Source of the DNA: Petrocella atlantisensis
Lineage (GTDB): Bacteria > Bacillota > Clostridia > Lachnospirales > Vallitaleaceae
Assembly: GCF_900538275.1 (NCBI RefSeq)
Contig: NZ_LR130778.1
Coordinates: 1,774,001-1,838,000 of the forward strand
Length of the DNA stretch: 64,000 bases
Direction: 5' to 3'
Each line of letters begins with the position of its first letter. The first letter of the stretch is position 1. The notes beneath the pieces are model-generated. The model had not been told where the DNA came from. It saw nothing but the letters and a program-made list of their open reading frames with translations, and made no database searches. Positions 42,765 to 52,131 of this stretch are shown in pieces. The position numbers and the translations under genes were made by a program.

Positions 42765-43973
42765 CTATTTGTTTAGTTTTTCAAGACCCGTCTTGCCGTC
42801 TCTAAAATAGTCCATAACAGTATGTGTATCTTTGTCGCCTCGTCCGGAAAGATTGATGACAATAAGTTCTTCAGGCTTCATTGTTGGGGCAATTTTCATA
42901 GCATATGCTATAGCATGAGAGCTTTCAAGGGCTGGAATTATTCCTTCTATCTTTGACAATACTTCAAAACCGTCTAATGCTTCTTGATCCGTGATCATTT
43001 CATATGTTGCTCTTTTAACATCTTGTAGATAGGCATGTTCCGGTCCGACACCAGGATAATCAAGTCCTGCAGATATGGAATGCGCCGGTATAATATTCCC
43101 GTTTTCATCTGTAAGTAGCATCGTTTTCATGCCATGAAGAACACCTAACGTACCCCCTGCTGCTTTATTAAGTACCACAGCATGCTTACCTGACTTTACA
43201 CCTAGGCCAGCGGCCTCAATACCAATTAGATCAACTTCAAGGTCCTCAACAAAGGGATAAAATATGCCCATCGCATTGCTACCACCACCTACACAAGCAA
43301 TAATTTTATCCGGTAGTCGTCCTTCTTTTTCAAGTATTTGTCTTCTGGTCTCATCGCCAATAACCCTTTGAAAATCTCGAACCATCGTCGGATAAGGATG
43401 AGGCCCGACCACAGATCCTATGACATAGAAGGTATCTTCCACCGTCCTCACCCATTCTCTAATGGCTTCATTGGTCGCATCCTTAAGGGTTGCGGTCCCT
43501 GAAGTGACTGTAACGACCTTAGCTCCCAAAAGTTCCATCCTAAATACGTTTAATTGTTGTCTTTGAACATCTTCTTCACCCATAAAAACAGTGCACTCCA
43601 TGCCAAAAAGTGCCGCACCGGTTGCTGTGGCAACACCGTGCTGCCCTGCTCCCGTTTCTGCTATCACCTTTTTCTTTCCCATTCTTTTTGCTAAAAGAAT
43701 TTGGCCAAGTACATTATTGATCTTATGTGCGCCTGTATGATTAAGATCTTCCCTTTTTAAGTAGATTTTGGCACCTTTTAAAGTCTCTGTTAAACGCTGT
43801 GCAAAATATAAAGGTGTTTCTCTGCCAACATATTCTTTAAGATAATAGCGATACTCATCCATAAAAGTTTTATCTTTTGAGTACTTTTCAAAAGCCGCTT
43901 CTAATTCCTTTAAGGGATACATGAGCGCTTCCGGTACATACTGCCCGCCAAACTGTCCAAAATTCTTATTCAT
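42765..43973 (-). CDS. trpB: Tryptophan synthase beta subunit
   Basis: 402-residue pyridoxal-phosphate enzyme (TrpB1 type) condensing indole and serine to tryptophan. The cofactor lysine lies in [12 protein letters not shown], and the phosphate-binding loop is [12 protein letters not shown]. Overlaps trpF by eight bases. Confidence 0.98.
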   Translation of the reverse strand: MNKNFGQFGGQYVPEALMYPLKELEAAFEKYSKDKTFMDEYRYYLKEYVGRETPLYFAQRLTETLKGAKIYLKREDLNHTGAHKINNVLGQILLAKRMGKKKVIAETGAGQHGVATATGAALFGMECTVFMGEEDVQRQQLNVFRMELLGAKVVTVTSGTATLKDATNEAIREWVRTVEDTFYVIGSVVGPHPYPTMVRDFQRVIGDETRRQILEKEGRLPDKIIACVGGGSNAMGIFYPFVEDLEVDLIGIEAAGLGVKSGKHAVVLNKAAGGTLGVLHGMKTMLLTDENGNIIPAHSISAGLDYPGVGPEHAYLQDVKRATYEMITDQEALDGFEVLSKIEGIIPALESSHAIAYAMKIAPTMKPEELIVINLSGRGDKDTHTVMDYFRDGKTGLEKLNK

Positions 43974-44607
43974 CTTCCATTTCCTCCTCGTAATGCTTAA
44001 TTTTGTTAAATAACATATCCACTTTTAAGGGATCTTTCATTAAGTTTGTTTCTAGTCCGGAATTAAAATCCAACACATCCGGAACTAAGTTTTCCAAGAC
44101 GGATAAAATATTATCTGGTGATAATCCGCCTGCTAATATCAATTTCTTGGGTATATCTCCGTATTCATTGACCCACTGATGATTAAAAGAGTGACCTGTA
44201 CCACCTGTTGAGCCTTTATAGTATGTATCAAGTAGTATCCCGTCACAATCGGGGTATTGCTTAATCTGCATTAAACTTGTCTTGTTTTCAACCGGTATAC
44301 TTTTCCATACTTCTATAGGTATTTTTATTACTTCATCATTGGTTTCTTTGCCATGAAGCTGCACCACATCCAAATCACATTCTACGATAGCCCTATAAAT
44401 CTCTTCGTAAGTAGCATCCACAAAAACACCAACCACCTTAATGTCTTTACGCATCATAGACCTTAATTTTTTTCCTTTTTCCAAGGTCACTTGTCGTTTA
44501 CTCGGTGCAAAAATCAGACCCATATAGTCCACCGGATATCTATTGACCAATGCGACTTCCTCTTGGGTTTTTATCCCACAAATCTTAACGTCAAACATCT
44601 TAGCCAT
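43966..44607 (-). CDS. trpF: Phosphoribosylanthranilate isomerase
   Basis: 213-residue TIM barrel that performs the Amadori rearrangement in tryptophan synthesis. The catalytic cysteine is in [10 protein letters not shown], and the later acidic residue is in the [12 protein letters not shown] and FNSGLE regions; [10 protein letters not shown] is conserved. Overlaps trpC and trpB by eight bases each, implying translational coupling. Confidence 0.97.
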   Translation of the reverse strand: MAKMFDVKICGIKTQEEVALVNRYPVDYMGLIFAPSKRQVTLEKGKKLRSMMRKDIKVVGVFVDATYEEIYRAIVECDLDVVQLHGKETNDEVIKIPIEVWKSIPVENKTSLMQIKQYPDCDGILLDTYYKGSTGGTGHSFNHQWVNEYGDIPKKLILAGGLSPDNILSVLENLVPDVLDFNSGLETNLMKDPLKVDMLFNKIKHYEEEMEDE

Positions 44608-45382
44608 TATATGCCTCCTTAAAGGCTTTCGCCATCAGACCGATATCCCCACGCATAAAGCTTTCGCCCACCAATATGCCATCTATATCAACTTTTTTTA
44701 AAATAGCAACATCTTCCGGTTTATGTATGCCACTTTCACTTATGACCAATCGATCTTTGGGCACATAACGCCTTAGCTTTAATGTGGTTCCTAGATCTGT
44801 TTTGAAGGTTTTTAGATTTCGATTGTTGATACCTATAATCCTAACATCTCCTTTAAGAGCTCGCCTAATTTCATCCTTCGTGTGTGTTTCTACCAATACG
44901 TCCATGCCAAGACTTTTAGCCAACATGCTGTACTCTCTTAGCTGTACATCCGTAAGAATGGCTACAATCAATAGGATACAACTTGCGCCAATGGCTCTTG
45001 CATGATAGATCTGATTGGCTTGAACAATAAAATCTTTATACAAAATAGGTAAATCAACTGTGTTTGCCACTTTAGAAAGATAGCGGGCATGACCCATAAA
45101 AAAATCTTCCTCTGTCAAAACAGAGATAGCATCCACTGAATGTGCATACTCCTTTGCTAGAGTAACCGGATCAAAATCCTCTTTTATCAAACCTTTAGAT
45201 GGTGATGCTTTTTTTATTTCTCCAATTATAGATAGGCCATTTCTTGCCATCGCATCATAAAAGGAGGGTGGTGTTTTGGTCATGGCTATTTGCTGTATCA
45301 ACGCTTCGATTATTAAGGGTTGATCTATTAGCCTTTTTTCTTTTTGTTTAACAATATCTTTTAAAAATAATCTTTTTGACAT
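44600..45382 (-). CDS. trpC: Indole-3-glycerol phosphate synthase
   Basis: 260-residue TIM barrel closing the indole ring. EIKKASPSKGLIKEDFDP holds the catalytic lysine, and ILYKDFIV, GINNRNLKTF, ISESGI and LVGESFM are all typical. Monofunctional, not fused to trpF. Confidence 0.98.
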   Translation of the reverse strand: MSKRLFLKDIVKQKEKRLIDQPLIIEALIQQIAMTKTPPSFYDAMARNGLSIIGEIKKASPSKGLIKEDFDPVTLAKEYAHSVDAISVLTEEDFFMGHARYLSKVANTVDLPILYKDFIVQANQIYHARAIGASCILLIVAILTDVQLREYSMLAKSLGMDVLVETHTKDEIRRALKGDVRIIGINNRNLKTFKTDLGTTLKLRRYVPKDRLVISESGIHKPEDVAILKKVDIDGILVGESFMRGDIGLMAKAFKEAYNG

Positions 45383-45397
45383 AAATTCACCTCTTAC

Positions 45398-46414
45398 CTA
45401 AAATTCTTGAGTTTTAGCAACAAATGCTTCAAGTTTTGATATGGCAAGTCCCGTGTCGATCATCTGCTTTGCTAGCTCTATACCTTCCTTTATATCTTTT
45501 ACCTTATCCGCTATATATAGTGCCGCACCTGCATTTAATACCAAAATATCTCGCTTAGCACCTCTAATTTCTCCATTTAAAACTTGCTTAAGAATTTGAG
45601 CATTTTCTATGGCATCCCCACCTTGAAGTTCTTCTAGAGTGGCCCTATTAATACCATAGTCTTCCGGTTTGATGGTATAGTTTATAATCTTACCATCTCT
45701 AAGCTCAGACACAAACGTCTCATCGGTTACCGTAATCTCATCTAGACCATCTTTTCCGTGGACCACCATAGCTTTTTGTACACCCAAGGCTTGAAGCACT
45801 CTGGCAAAAGTATCTGTCAACGCTTTGTCAAAAACGCCAAGGACTTGGGATTTTGCATTTGCAGGATTGGCTAATGGTCCCAACATATTAAAAATCGTTC
45901 TAAAACCTAAAGCTTTTCTGGTTGGACCCACATGACGCATAGCACTATGAAAAGTAGGTGCAAACAAAAACCCAATCTGTATTTCATCCACGCAACTCTT
46001 AACTTCTTCCGGTTTAAGATCTATTTTCACACCACAAGCTTCAAGAACATCCGCACATCCACATTTGCTGGATACCGAACGGTTACCATGCTTTACCACA
46101 GATACGCCGGCGGCGGCGGCTACTATCGCTACCGCTGTGGAAATATTATAAGTGCCACTGCTGTCGCCTCCTGTGCCACAAGTATCCAGCGTTTCCGGAT
46201 CTTGCAAATCAATAGGCAATGCCTTTGCCCTTAGAACTTTAGCGCCGGCTACAATCTCTTGAATACTTTCTCCTTTAATTTTTAAAGCTGTCAAGAAACT
46301 GGCAATCTCAGCATCACACTTTTCGCCACTCATGATTTCATTCATATAGATCATCATTTGTTCTTCACTTAAATCTTGTCCAATCATCAATTGATCTAAT
46401 AATTGATTTGCCAT
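45398..46414 (-). CDS. trpD: Anthranilate phosphoribosyltransferase
   Basis: 338 residues attaching phosphoribose to anthranilate. DTCGTGGDSSGTYNIST binds PRPP, and VKHGNRSVSSKCG and GPTRKALGFRTIFNMLGPLANP are signature stretches. The start is ATG 46414, whose AGGAGG ribosome site overlaps the end of trpG. The frame is open slightly upstream, but those codons are the ribosome site itself. Confidence 0.98.
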   Translation of the reverse strand: MANQLLDQLMIGQDLSEEQMMIYMNEIMSGEKCDAEIASFLTALKIKGESIQEIVAGAKVLRAKALPIDLQDPETLDTCGTGGDSSGTYNISTAVAIVAAAAGVSVVKHGNRSVSSKCGCADVLEACGVKIDLKPEEVKSCVDEIQIGFLFAPTFHSAMRHVGPTRKALGFRTIFNMLGPLANPANAKSQVLGVFDKALTDTFARVLQALGVQKAMVVHGKDGLDEITVTDETFVSELRDGKIINYTIKPEDYGINRATLEELQGGDAIENAQILKQVLNGEIRGAKRDILVLNAGAALYIADKVKDIKEGIELAKQMIDTGLAISKLEAFVAKTQEF

Positions 46415-46416
46415 AG

Positions 46417-46995
46417 TTATACCTCCTCGCATGCCATATTTACAAAGTTTTCAATAATTTTTTTGCCATTTGGTGTTAATATTGACTCAGGATGAAACTG
46501 AAGGCCATAGGTCAAATGGGTCTTATGTTTCATGGCCATAATCTCACCTTCATCGGTCATGGCCAAAACATCAAAACAGTCTGGCAAGGTTGTATATTCA
46601 ACCACTAAAGAATGGTACCTTGCAACCTCTAGATTTAAATCCATGTCACGAAACAGTTCATTCTTGACTAAGGATATGTTAGAACACTTACCGTGATAAA
46701 GTTCTTTTGCATGTATAACCTGACCACCAAAGGCCTGTCCAATACATTGATGGCCCAAACACACGCCAAGTATGGGAATCCTACCGGATACTTTCCTTAT
46801 GATATCAAGACAATGCCCAGCAGCATCCGGTGTCTTGGGACCGGGAGATAAGATGATTTTATCCGGATTTAATTTGAGCAATTCTTCTGCAGTTATTTTG
46901 TCGTTTCGAATAACCCGTATATCCTTTTCATAGGCTCCTACAAACTGATAAAGGTTATATGTAAATGAGTCATAATTATCAATGAGTACAATCAT
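46417..46995 (-). CDS. trpG: Anthranilate synthase component II (glutamine amidotransferase)
   Basis: 192-residue class I glutaminase supplying ammonia to TrpE. The nucleophilic cysteine is in ILGVCLGHQ, and the histidine/glutamate pair is in QFHPES. In some species this subunit also serves folate synthesis (PabA); here its operon place favours tryptophan. Confidence 0.97.
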   Translation of the reverse strand: MIVLIDNYDSFTYNLYQFVGAYEKDIRVIRNDKITAEELLKLNPDKIILSPGPKTPDAAGHCLDIIRKVSGRIPILGVCLGHQCIGQAFGGQVIHAKELYHGKCSNISLVKNELFRDMDLNLEVARYHSLVVEYTTLPDCFDVLAMTDEGEIMAMKHKTHLTYGLQFHPESILTPNGKKIIENFVNMACEEV

Positions 46996-47010
46996 AGATG
47001 CCTCCCTTTC

Positions 47011-48402
47011 CTATGCATGTATGGCTCTGATTTGAGCCTCGGCTTTGTTTCTAGTTTCCTCATATTCCTTGGTCGGGTCTGAATCCGCCACAATACCGGC
47101 GCCCGCTTGAATGTATACTTTATTATCTTTGATGACCATGGTTCTTATGGCGATACACATGTCCATGTTCTTGTTATATCCAAAATAACCAACTGCACCA
47201 CCATATATACCACGCTTAGTTTCTTCAAGCTCTTCAATAATCTCCATTGCCCTAATCTTAGGTGCACCTGATAATGTACCTGCCGGAAGAAAACTCATAA
47301 GAACTTCAAACATGTCCTTATCTTCATCTTTTTCTCCTTCTACTAAGGAGACCAAGTGCATGACATGTGAGTATTTTTGAACTTCCATGTAACTGGTCAC
47401 TTCTACAGAACCAATCTTGGCTATCTTCCCCATATCATTACGACCCAGATCTACAAGCATATTATGTTCTGCTCTTTCCTTATCATCTTCTAACAGGTCC
47501 TTAGCCAGTTCTTCATCTTCGATTGGTGTCATACCTCTTTTTCTGGTACCGGCAATAGGACAGTTCTTGATATGATTGCCTTTCATTTCTACTAACATTT
47601 CAGGTGATGATCCAACGATATAGTAAGACTGAAAGTTAAAATAAAACATATAGGGGGAAGGGTTCATTCTCCTTAGTTTACGGTAGAGCTTAAAGGGTGA
47701 TGTTGTACAAGTAGCACTCCATCTTTGTGACAAAACCACTTGGAAAATATCCCCTTCATAAATATATTCTTTTGCCTTAATCACTGCATTCTCATAGACT
47801 TCTTGACTAATGTTACTTACAAAATTCAGTTCTTCCTCTGTTTTGTTCTCTTCCAACTTAGTTTCTCTTTTTAATTTTTCTTCTATGCCTTCAATGCGTC
47901 TTTGAGCTTTTTTTGCACCTGAATCTGTTGCTTCTTCCAACACCACAATATGCAATTGGTTAAAAAAATGATCATAAGCTAATATTTCAGTAACAAACAT
48001 AAGATGCAAGTCCGGTGTTTGAAGCTCATCCGGATTAAGCCTGGGAAGATCTTCATATTGCCTGATCATGTCATACCCGACTGAACCTACGGCACCTCCA
48101 ATAAAAGGTAAATCCGTCCTATTGTCCACCGCATACTGATCGATCTCTTTTTTTACAATATCAAGGGCTCGGCCTTCATAGTTTATGGTTTCGCTCTTTG
48201 TTGCGATTTCCACCTTATTACCATAGGCCTTAATTACCTTATCCGGATTACAAGCCATAAAAGAGTAGCGACCTTTGGGTTGTTCCTTACTTTCAAGAAG
48301 AAATCCCATTTCATTTCTAACATATTTTGAGTATAAGGTAATCGGTGTTTCAGTATCACAAGCTTTAATATGTTCATAGGTTATTAGTTTTTTCTTGTTC
48401 AT
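47011..48402 (-). CDS. trpE: Anthranilate synthase component I
   Basis: 463 residues of the chorismate-binding family making anthranilate. The N terminus keeps the feedback-site type segment LLESKEQPKGRYSF, and the catalytic core includes FQVVLSQRW, PSPYMFYF, IAGTRKRG, DLLEDDKERAEHNMLVDLGRND and GTLSGAPKIRAME. First gene of trpEGDCFBA, starting after GGAGG about 60 bases beyond the T-box region. Confidence 0.98.
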   Translation of the reverse strand: MNKKKLITYEHIKACDTETPITLYSKYVRNEMGFLLESKEQPKGRYSFMACNPDKVIKAYGNKVEIATKSETINYEGRALDIVKKEIDQYAVDNRTDLPFIGGAVGSVGYDMIRQYEDLPRLNPDELQTPDLHLMFVTEILAYDHFFNQLHIVVLEEATDSGAKKAQRRIEGIEEKLKRETKLEENKTEEELNFVSNISQEVYENAVIKAKEYIYEGDIFQVVLSQRWSATCTTSPFKLYRKLRRMNPSPYMFYFNFQSYYIVGSSPEMLVEMKGNHIKNCPIAGTRKRGMTPIEDEELAKDLLEDDKERAEHNMLVDLGRNDMGKIAKIGSVEVTSYMEVQKYSHVMHLVSLVEGEKDEDKDMFEVLMSFLPAGTLSGAPKIRAMEIIEELEETKRGIYGGAVGYFGYNKNMDMCIAIRTMVIKDNKVYIQAGAGIVADSDPTKEYEETRNKAEAQIRAIHA

Positions 48403-48830
48403 CTTCTATCCTCCATTTTGTTTGTCCTATAGTAGACCTTTTTCAGAGTATTAAAAAAAACCAAACCCTTCCCTTCTATGGGACGAATTGGTTTCGCTAT
48501 GCCACCCAAGAATATGATTATCATGGTAAACTGCTTTTATAAACCCCTATAAAAACAAAAAAACACCTCGTCTTGAGACGAAATGCCATCGTAACCACTC
48601 AAATAATATCTACTGTCTAACAGATACGGAATAAATCGATATCCTGACTCTATAACGGGAGTTCCCGGCTCAAGCTACTGTAACTTCACTCTGCATCTCA
48701 TGGAACCATTCTCATACTTTCCTTGTACCGTACCTCACACCAGTCGACGGCTCGCTTGACAATTCCAGTCTACCAACATATATCGTAGACGATATGATAC
48801 TTTTTCCAATCACTGATTTTTACATTTGTT
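48403..48830 (-). promoter_or_regulatory. Trp T-box leader with two antiterminator/terminator modules
   Basis: The transcript leader of trpE is about 428 bases. Distal stem I shows AGCGAGCCG and the GGTGTGAGG loop; the candidate specifier is GAA-TGG (codon TGG at 48708-48706), fitting tRNA-Trp. Module 1: GAGTGGTTACGATGGC (48600-48585) is the T-box-type antiterminator, overlapping terminator TCGTCT-CA-AGACGA (48581-48568) plus seven T. Module 2: GGGTGGCATAGCG (48507-48495) with TTCGTCCC and a terminator ending GGTTTGGTTTTTTTT (to 48452). Uncharged tRNA-Trp would allow readthrough. Confidence 0.88.
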
Positions 48831-48836
48831 TTATGT

Positions 48837-48865
48837 AGTATAACACAATCCTTTATTACTGTAAA
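48837..48865 (-). promoter_or_regulatory. trp operon promoter
   Basis: On the minus strand TTTACA (48865-48860) and TATACT (48842-48837) are separated by 17 bases. Predicted start near 48830, at the head of the T-box leader. Confidence 0.82.
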
Positions 48866-48954
48866 GTGATAATTTGACAATTTCAGATTTTCTTATCCTT
48901 TTCTCCTGTCTTTTCTTTTGTAAAGACATTCATGCATTTATTTTTACATTTTAC

Positions 48955-48983
48955 TTGATTTTTATTAATAATTTTGATAAAAT
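48955..48983 (+). promoter_or_regulatory. Promoter of AbrB-like gene
   Basis: TTGATT (48955-48960), 17 bases, TAAAAT (48978-48983), 44 bases before the ATG. Confidence 0.65.
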
Positions 48984-49027
48984 ACTTCTTGGAGAGTTAA
49001 TTAAATAATATGAATAGGGGTGATTTT

Positions 49028-49288
49028 ATGATTTCCACAGGTTTTGTAAGAAGGGTGGACTCACTTGGGCGTATAACTATACCTTGCGAGTTACGAGCCC
49101 AAATTAATCTTTCTGCAAGAGATGCAGTTGAGATCTTCCAAATTGATGATTCATTTCTTATGAAGAAGTATGCACCTTGTGATATCTTCACAGGTGAAAT
49201 GGATGAATTGATTGAATTTGAAGGAAAAAAGATTTCAAAAAATTCGATTCTTAAAATGGCACAAATTGCAGGTTTCACGATTGTTTAA
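49028..49288 (+). CDS. AbrB/SpoVT-family transition-state regulator
   Basis: 86 residues. The N-terminal half is the swapped-hairpin DNA-binding domain (TGFVRRVDSLGRITIPCELR); the rest is a dimerisation tail. AbrB relatives repress stationary-phase and sporulation genes. ATG 49028 follows AGGGGTGA; an ATG six codons earlier lacks a site. It lies opposite the trp operon, in the interval where B. subtilis has abrB beside rsmI. Confidence 0.92.
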   Translation: MISTGFVRRVDSLGRITIPCELRAQINLSARDAVEIFQIDDSFLMKKYAPCDIFTGEMDELIEFEGKKISKNSILKMAQIAGFTIV

Positions 49289-49353
49289 GCATAGCAATCT
49301 GAACAAACTTGACTTACTTTGAAAACATCATAAGCGTATTCTATACTCAAAAT

Positions 49354-49378
49354 AAAGGACCGTCATTGACGGTCCTTT
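49354..49378. terminator. Bidirectional terminator
   Basis: AAAGGACCGT pairs with ACGGTCCTTT around five bases. It separates the convergent AbrB-like and apbE genes. Confidence 0.9.
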
Positions 49379-49391
49379 TCAACGACATATT

Positions 49392-50417
49392 TTAGTTGTC
49401 CACTATCTTATAGGTATGATCTGTTAGTGTAAACATCTCTTCAAATCCGGAAGACATCCTAATCTCATAATCTTGGTCTATGTATAAGCATTCCACACCA
49501 TCAATAGATTCAATAAGATCTAGACCTTCCTTTTGATTCATTGTAAATAAGAGCGTCGAAAGTGCATCTGCATCCATAGATGATTGAGTTACGATGGTCA
49601 CTGATACCGTTTCACCATCAATGGGATAACCGGTGTTGGCATCAAAAATATGATGGTAGGTCTTGCCATCTTCTTCAAAGTAACGTTCATAAGGTCCCGA
49701 TGTAACCACTGTCTTATCTTTAATCTCTACATATCCAAAATTAACATTTCTTTGATCATATGGTGTTTGAATGGCTATTTTCCATTCGTCACCGTTGTCT
49801 TTTTCACCATAAGCATATACATTTCCACCAAGATTAATAATCGCTTTGCTAATACCTTCATTTCTTAATAAAAGTACCAACTCATCAGCAACAAACCCTT
49901 TGGCAATAGCACCTAAATCAATGGACATATCTGTTTTGCTTAAGTAAACGGAACCTTCTTGCTCATCGAGTATAATAGCTTCATAATCTACGTAATTTAG
50001 CTTTTGTGTGATCTCGTCACGACTTGGAACCCTTGCCTCTTCTGTTCCTATACCCCATAAATCAACAATGGGTCCTATAGTAGGGTCAAAACTCCCTTTT
50101 GAGAGTTTTGCATACATCAATGCTCTTTCGACTACCTTGTAGGTGTCTTGAGATACAACGACCGGTTTTATACCTGCATTTTGATTTATGAGGTCCACTT
50201 CGCTACCTGCAATGTGCTTTGACATTAATGTTTCTATTTCATTAATCCGATTGGTCATGCGTGTGAAAATAGCTTCCGATCCCTCATCATATAAGTTAAT
50301 CGTTATGACCGTATCCAGTGCGTAAGTTGTAATAGACTCAGAAGTACTGTTATCCTTAGCTGCACAGCCGGTGAAGAATAACAGCAGACTTATGAGCATG
50401 CATAATCTCTTTAACAT
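49392..50417 (-). CDS. apbE: ApbE family FAD:protein FMN transferase (lipoprotein)
   Basis: 341 residues. Signal peptide with lipobox (LLLFFTGC) makes it a lipid-anchored surface enzyme. It attaches FMN through phosphoester bonds to threonines of partner proteins. SFDPTIGPIVDLWGIG, SIDLGAIAKGFVAD, NLGGNVYAYG, and DANTGYP with SMDADALST are family signatures. The ATG at 50417 follows AGGAGA; the adjacent GTG is part of that spacing. It starts nine bases after rsmI, so it shares that transcript. Its flavinylation partner (Rnf or a related redox complex) is not in the window. Confidence 0.94.
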   Translation of the reverse strand: MLKRLCMLISLLLFFTGCAAKDNSTSESITTYALDTVITINLYDEGSEAIFTRMTNRINEIETLMSKHIAGSEVDLINQNAGIKPVVVSQDTYKVVERALMYAKLSKGSFDPTIGPIVDLWGIGTEEARVPSRDEITQKLNYVDYEAIILDEQEGSVYLSKTDMSIDLGAIAKGFVADELVLLLRNEGISKAIINLGGNVYAYGEKDNGDEWKIAIQTPYDQRNVNFGYVEIKDKTVVTSGPYERYFEEDGKTYHHIFDANTGYPIDGETVSVTIVTQSSMDADALSTLLFTMNQKEGLDLIESIDGVECLYIDQDYEIRMSSGFEEMFTLTDHTYKIVDN

Positions 50418-50426
50418 CACTTTCTC

Positions 50427-51266
50427 CTAATCTATAAAATACTGATAAATTTCCCTTTTAGGTTTATCTCTATCTTTTGCGATGGCTTTGATCGCATCTT
50501 TTTTATTCATGCCTTGATTTAAATAATGTTGAAGATGATCCTCCAAAGTTAAGGCTTCATATAAGGTATTTTCTTTTGATTTAACTTGCTCAAGGGGGCA
50601 CCCGGCAATAATTAAAACATATTCACCTCTAGGATCATTGGATTTGTAATATTCTATGGCTTCATTAAGTGTCCATTTTAATACTTCTTCGAACTTCTTG
50701 GTCAATTCGCGGGTAATGACAACCTCTCGGTCGCCTCCAAAAAATGTTGTCACTTCGTTTAAAAAGGCTTTAAGTCGATGTGGTGCCTCATAAAAAATCA
50801 TAGTTCTGGTCTCATTAGTTAGATCTTGTAAACGCTCAGCTCTTTCTTTCTTCCCTACCGGCAAAAAACCTTCATATACAAAACGTCGCGTATCCATACC
50901 CGATAAAATTAATCCATTAATCAAAGCTACAGGTCCTGGGATTGATGTAACCGGTATACCCGCTTCTTGGCATAAAATGACCAAATCCTCACCAGGATCC
51001 GATATACCCGGCGTTCCGGCATCCGTTACAAGAGCAATATTTTTGCCTTCAATGAGGTCTCTAAGAATATCCGGACCTTTTTGCTGCTTGTTATGCTCAT
51101 GATAGCTGGTCATTGTCTTATGAATCTCATAATGGTTCAGTAGTTTTATAGTATGTCGTGTATCTTCCGCCGCAATATAATCCACTTCCTTAAGGGTTCT
51201 AATAGCTCTATAACTCATGTCTTCCAGGTTACCTATTGGCGTTGCAACCAAATATAATATACCCAT
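50427..51266 (-). CDS. rsmI: 16S rRNA (cytidine(1402)-2'-O)-methyltransferase
   Basis: 279 residues of the tetrapyrrole-methylase fold. LYLVATPIGNLEDMSYRAI, AAEDTRHT, LVTDAGTPGISDPG and SIPGPVALINGLILSG are its hallmarks. It modifies C1402 in the decoding centre. Its place downstream of yaaT-trmN6 matches yabC in B. subtilis, but a family A repeat now lies between trmN6 and rsmI. Confidence 0.97.
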   Translation of the reverse strand: MGILYLVATPIGNLEDMSYRAIRTLKEVDYIAAEDTRHTIKLLNHYEIHKTMTSYHEHNKQQKGPDILRDLIEGKNIALVTDAGTPGISDPGEDLVILCQEAGIPVTSIPGPVALINGLILSGMDTRRFVYEGFLPVGKKERAERLQDLTNETRTMIFYEAPHRLKAFLNEVTTFFGGDREVVITRELTKKFEEVLKWTLNEAIEYYKSNDPRGEYVLIIAGCPLEQVKSKENTLYEALTLEDHLQHYLNQGMNKKDAIKAIAKDRDKPKREIYQYFID

Positions 51267-51314
51267 ATGTACCTCTTTTCATTTTGAAACTTCTTATTGA
51301 TCCAACATTGTTTA

Positions 51315-51370
51315 TTGGGTCAAAACTAAGTATCACTAAGTTCAACTATATAGTTTTGACACCTTAACCA
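51315..51370 (-). repeat. Family A repeat, both ends with internal deletion
   Basis: TGGGTCAAAACTAAGTATCA joins to CAACTATATAGTTTTGACAC and CTTAACCA, so both termini survive but the middle (about 60 bases) is lost. It is inserted between rsmI and trmN6. Confidence 0.78.
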
Positions 51371-51383
51371 ACATTATAACGCA

Positions 51384-52121
51384 CTAATAACCGTAAATGC
51401 TATAGATTTCGTCGGTATAGATACCTTCTGATGTGTATACGATTAGAGGCTTTTCAACTTTCAGAAAGGGATTACCCCCTCTAACAGATTCAATCAGTAC
51501 CATATTGGCTTCACTTCCAACCTTTGGATGAACCATCTTCAAGCGTTTAGGTTCCATTTTGTAGATTCTAAGTAAAGTTATAATGTCAATAAGCCGGTGA
51601 GGTCTGTGAACCAAATAAAATCTGCCGCCCACTTTGGTCAATCGACTCGCTTGGGCTATAACATCTTCAAGGGTGCACAGCACTTCATGTCGTGCTATGG
51701 TTTTAGCACTATGTTCATTGGTTATACCTTTCCCCACATCCATATAGGGCGGGTTACAGGTTACCACGTCATAGTTGGATAAAGGAAGCAGATTTTCCGC
51801 TTCCTTTATGTCACCATGGATAATTTTTATCTTTTCGTCTAATTGGTTCATCAAAATACTTCGCTTGGCCATATCCACGTTTGCTTCTTGGATCTCCAGA
51901 CCGGTAATCTGCTTAGGACCAAACCTACCTTCAAGAAGTAAAGGTATAATCCCGTTACCGGTTCCAAGATCTAATACCACATCGGTCGTTTTTATATTGC
52001 AAAAACCGGCCAGTAGAACAGCATCCATTCCAAAACAAAACATAGCTTCATTTTGTATTATCTTATAACCTTTGCGATGCAAATCATCTAAACGCTCTTC
52101 GGGTTTCAACTCTTCTATCAT
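51384..52121 (-). CDS. trmN6: tRNA1(Val) (adenine(37)-N6)-methyltransferase
   Basis: 245-residue SAM enzyme, YabB/YfiC type. The SAM site is VLDLGTGNGIIPLLL, and the adenine-N6 motif is VVTCNPPYMD. It methylates A37 of a tRNA; the tRNA1-Val target comes from the E. coli homologue. Starts ten bases after yaaT. Confidence 0.93.
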   Translation of the reverse strand: MIEELKPEERLDDLHRKGYKIIQNEAMFCFGMDAVLLAGFCNIKTTDVVLDLGTGNGIIPLLLEGRFGPKQITGLEIQEANVDMAKRSILMNQLDEKIKIIHGDIKEAENLLPLSNYDVVTCNPPYMDVGKGITNEHSAKTIARHEVLCTLEDVIAQASRLTKVGGRFYLVHRPHRLIDIITLLRIYKMEPKRLKMVHPKVGSEANMVLIESVRGGNPFLKVEKPLIVYTSEGIYTDEIYSIYGY

Positions 52122-52131
52122 CTTAATTCCT

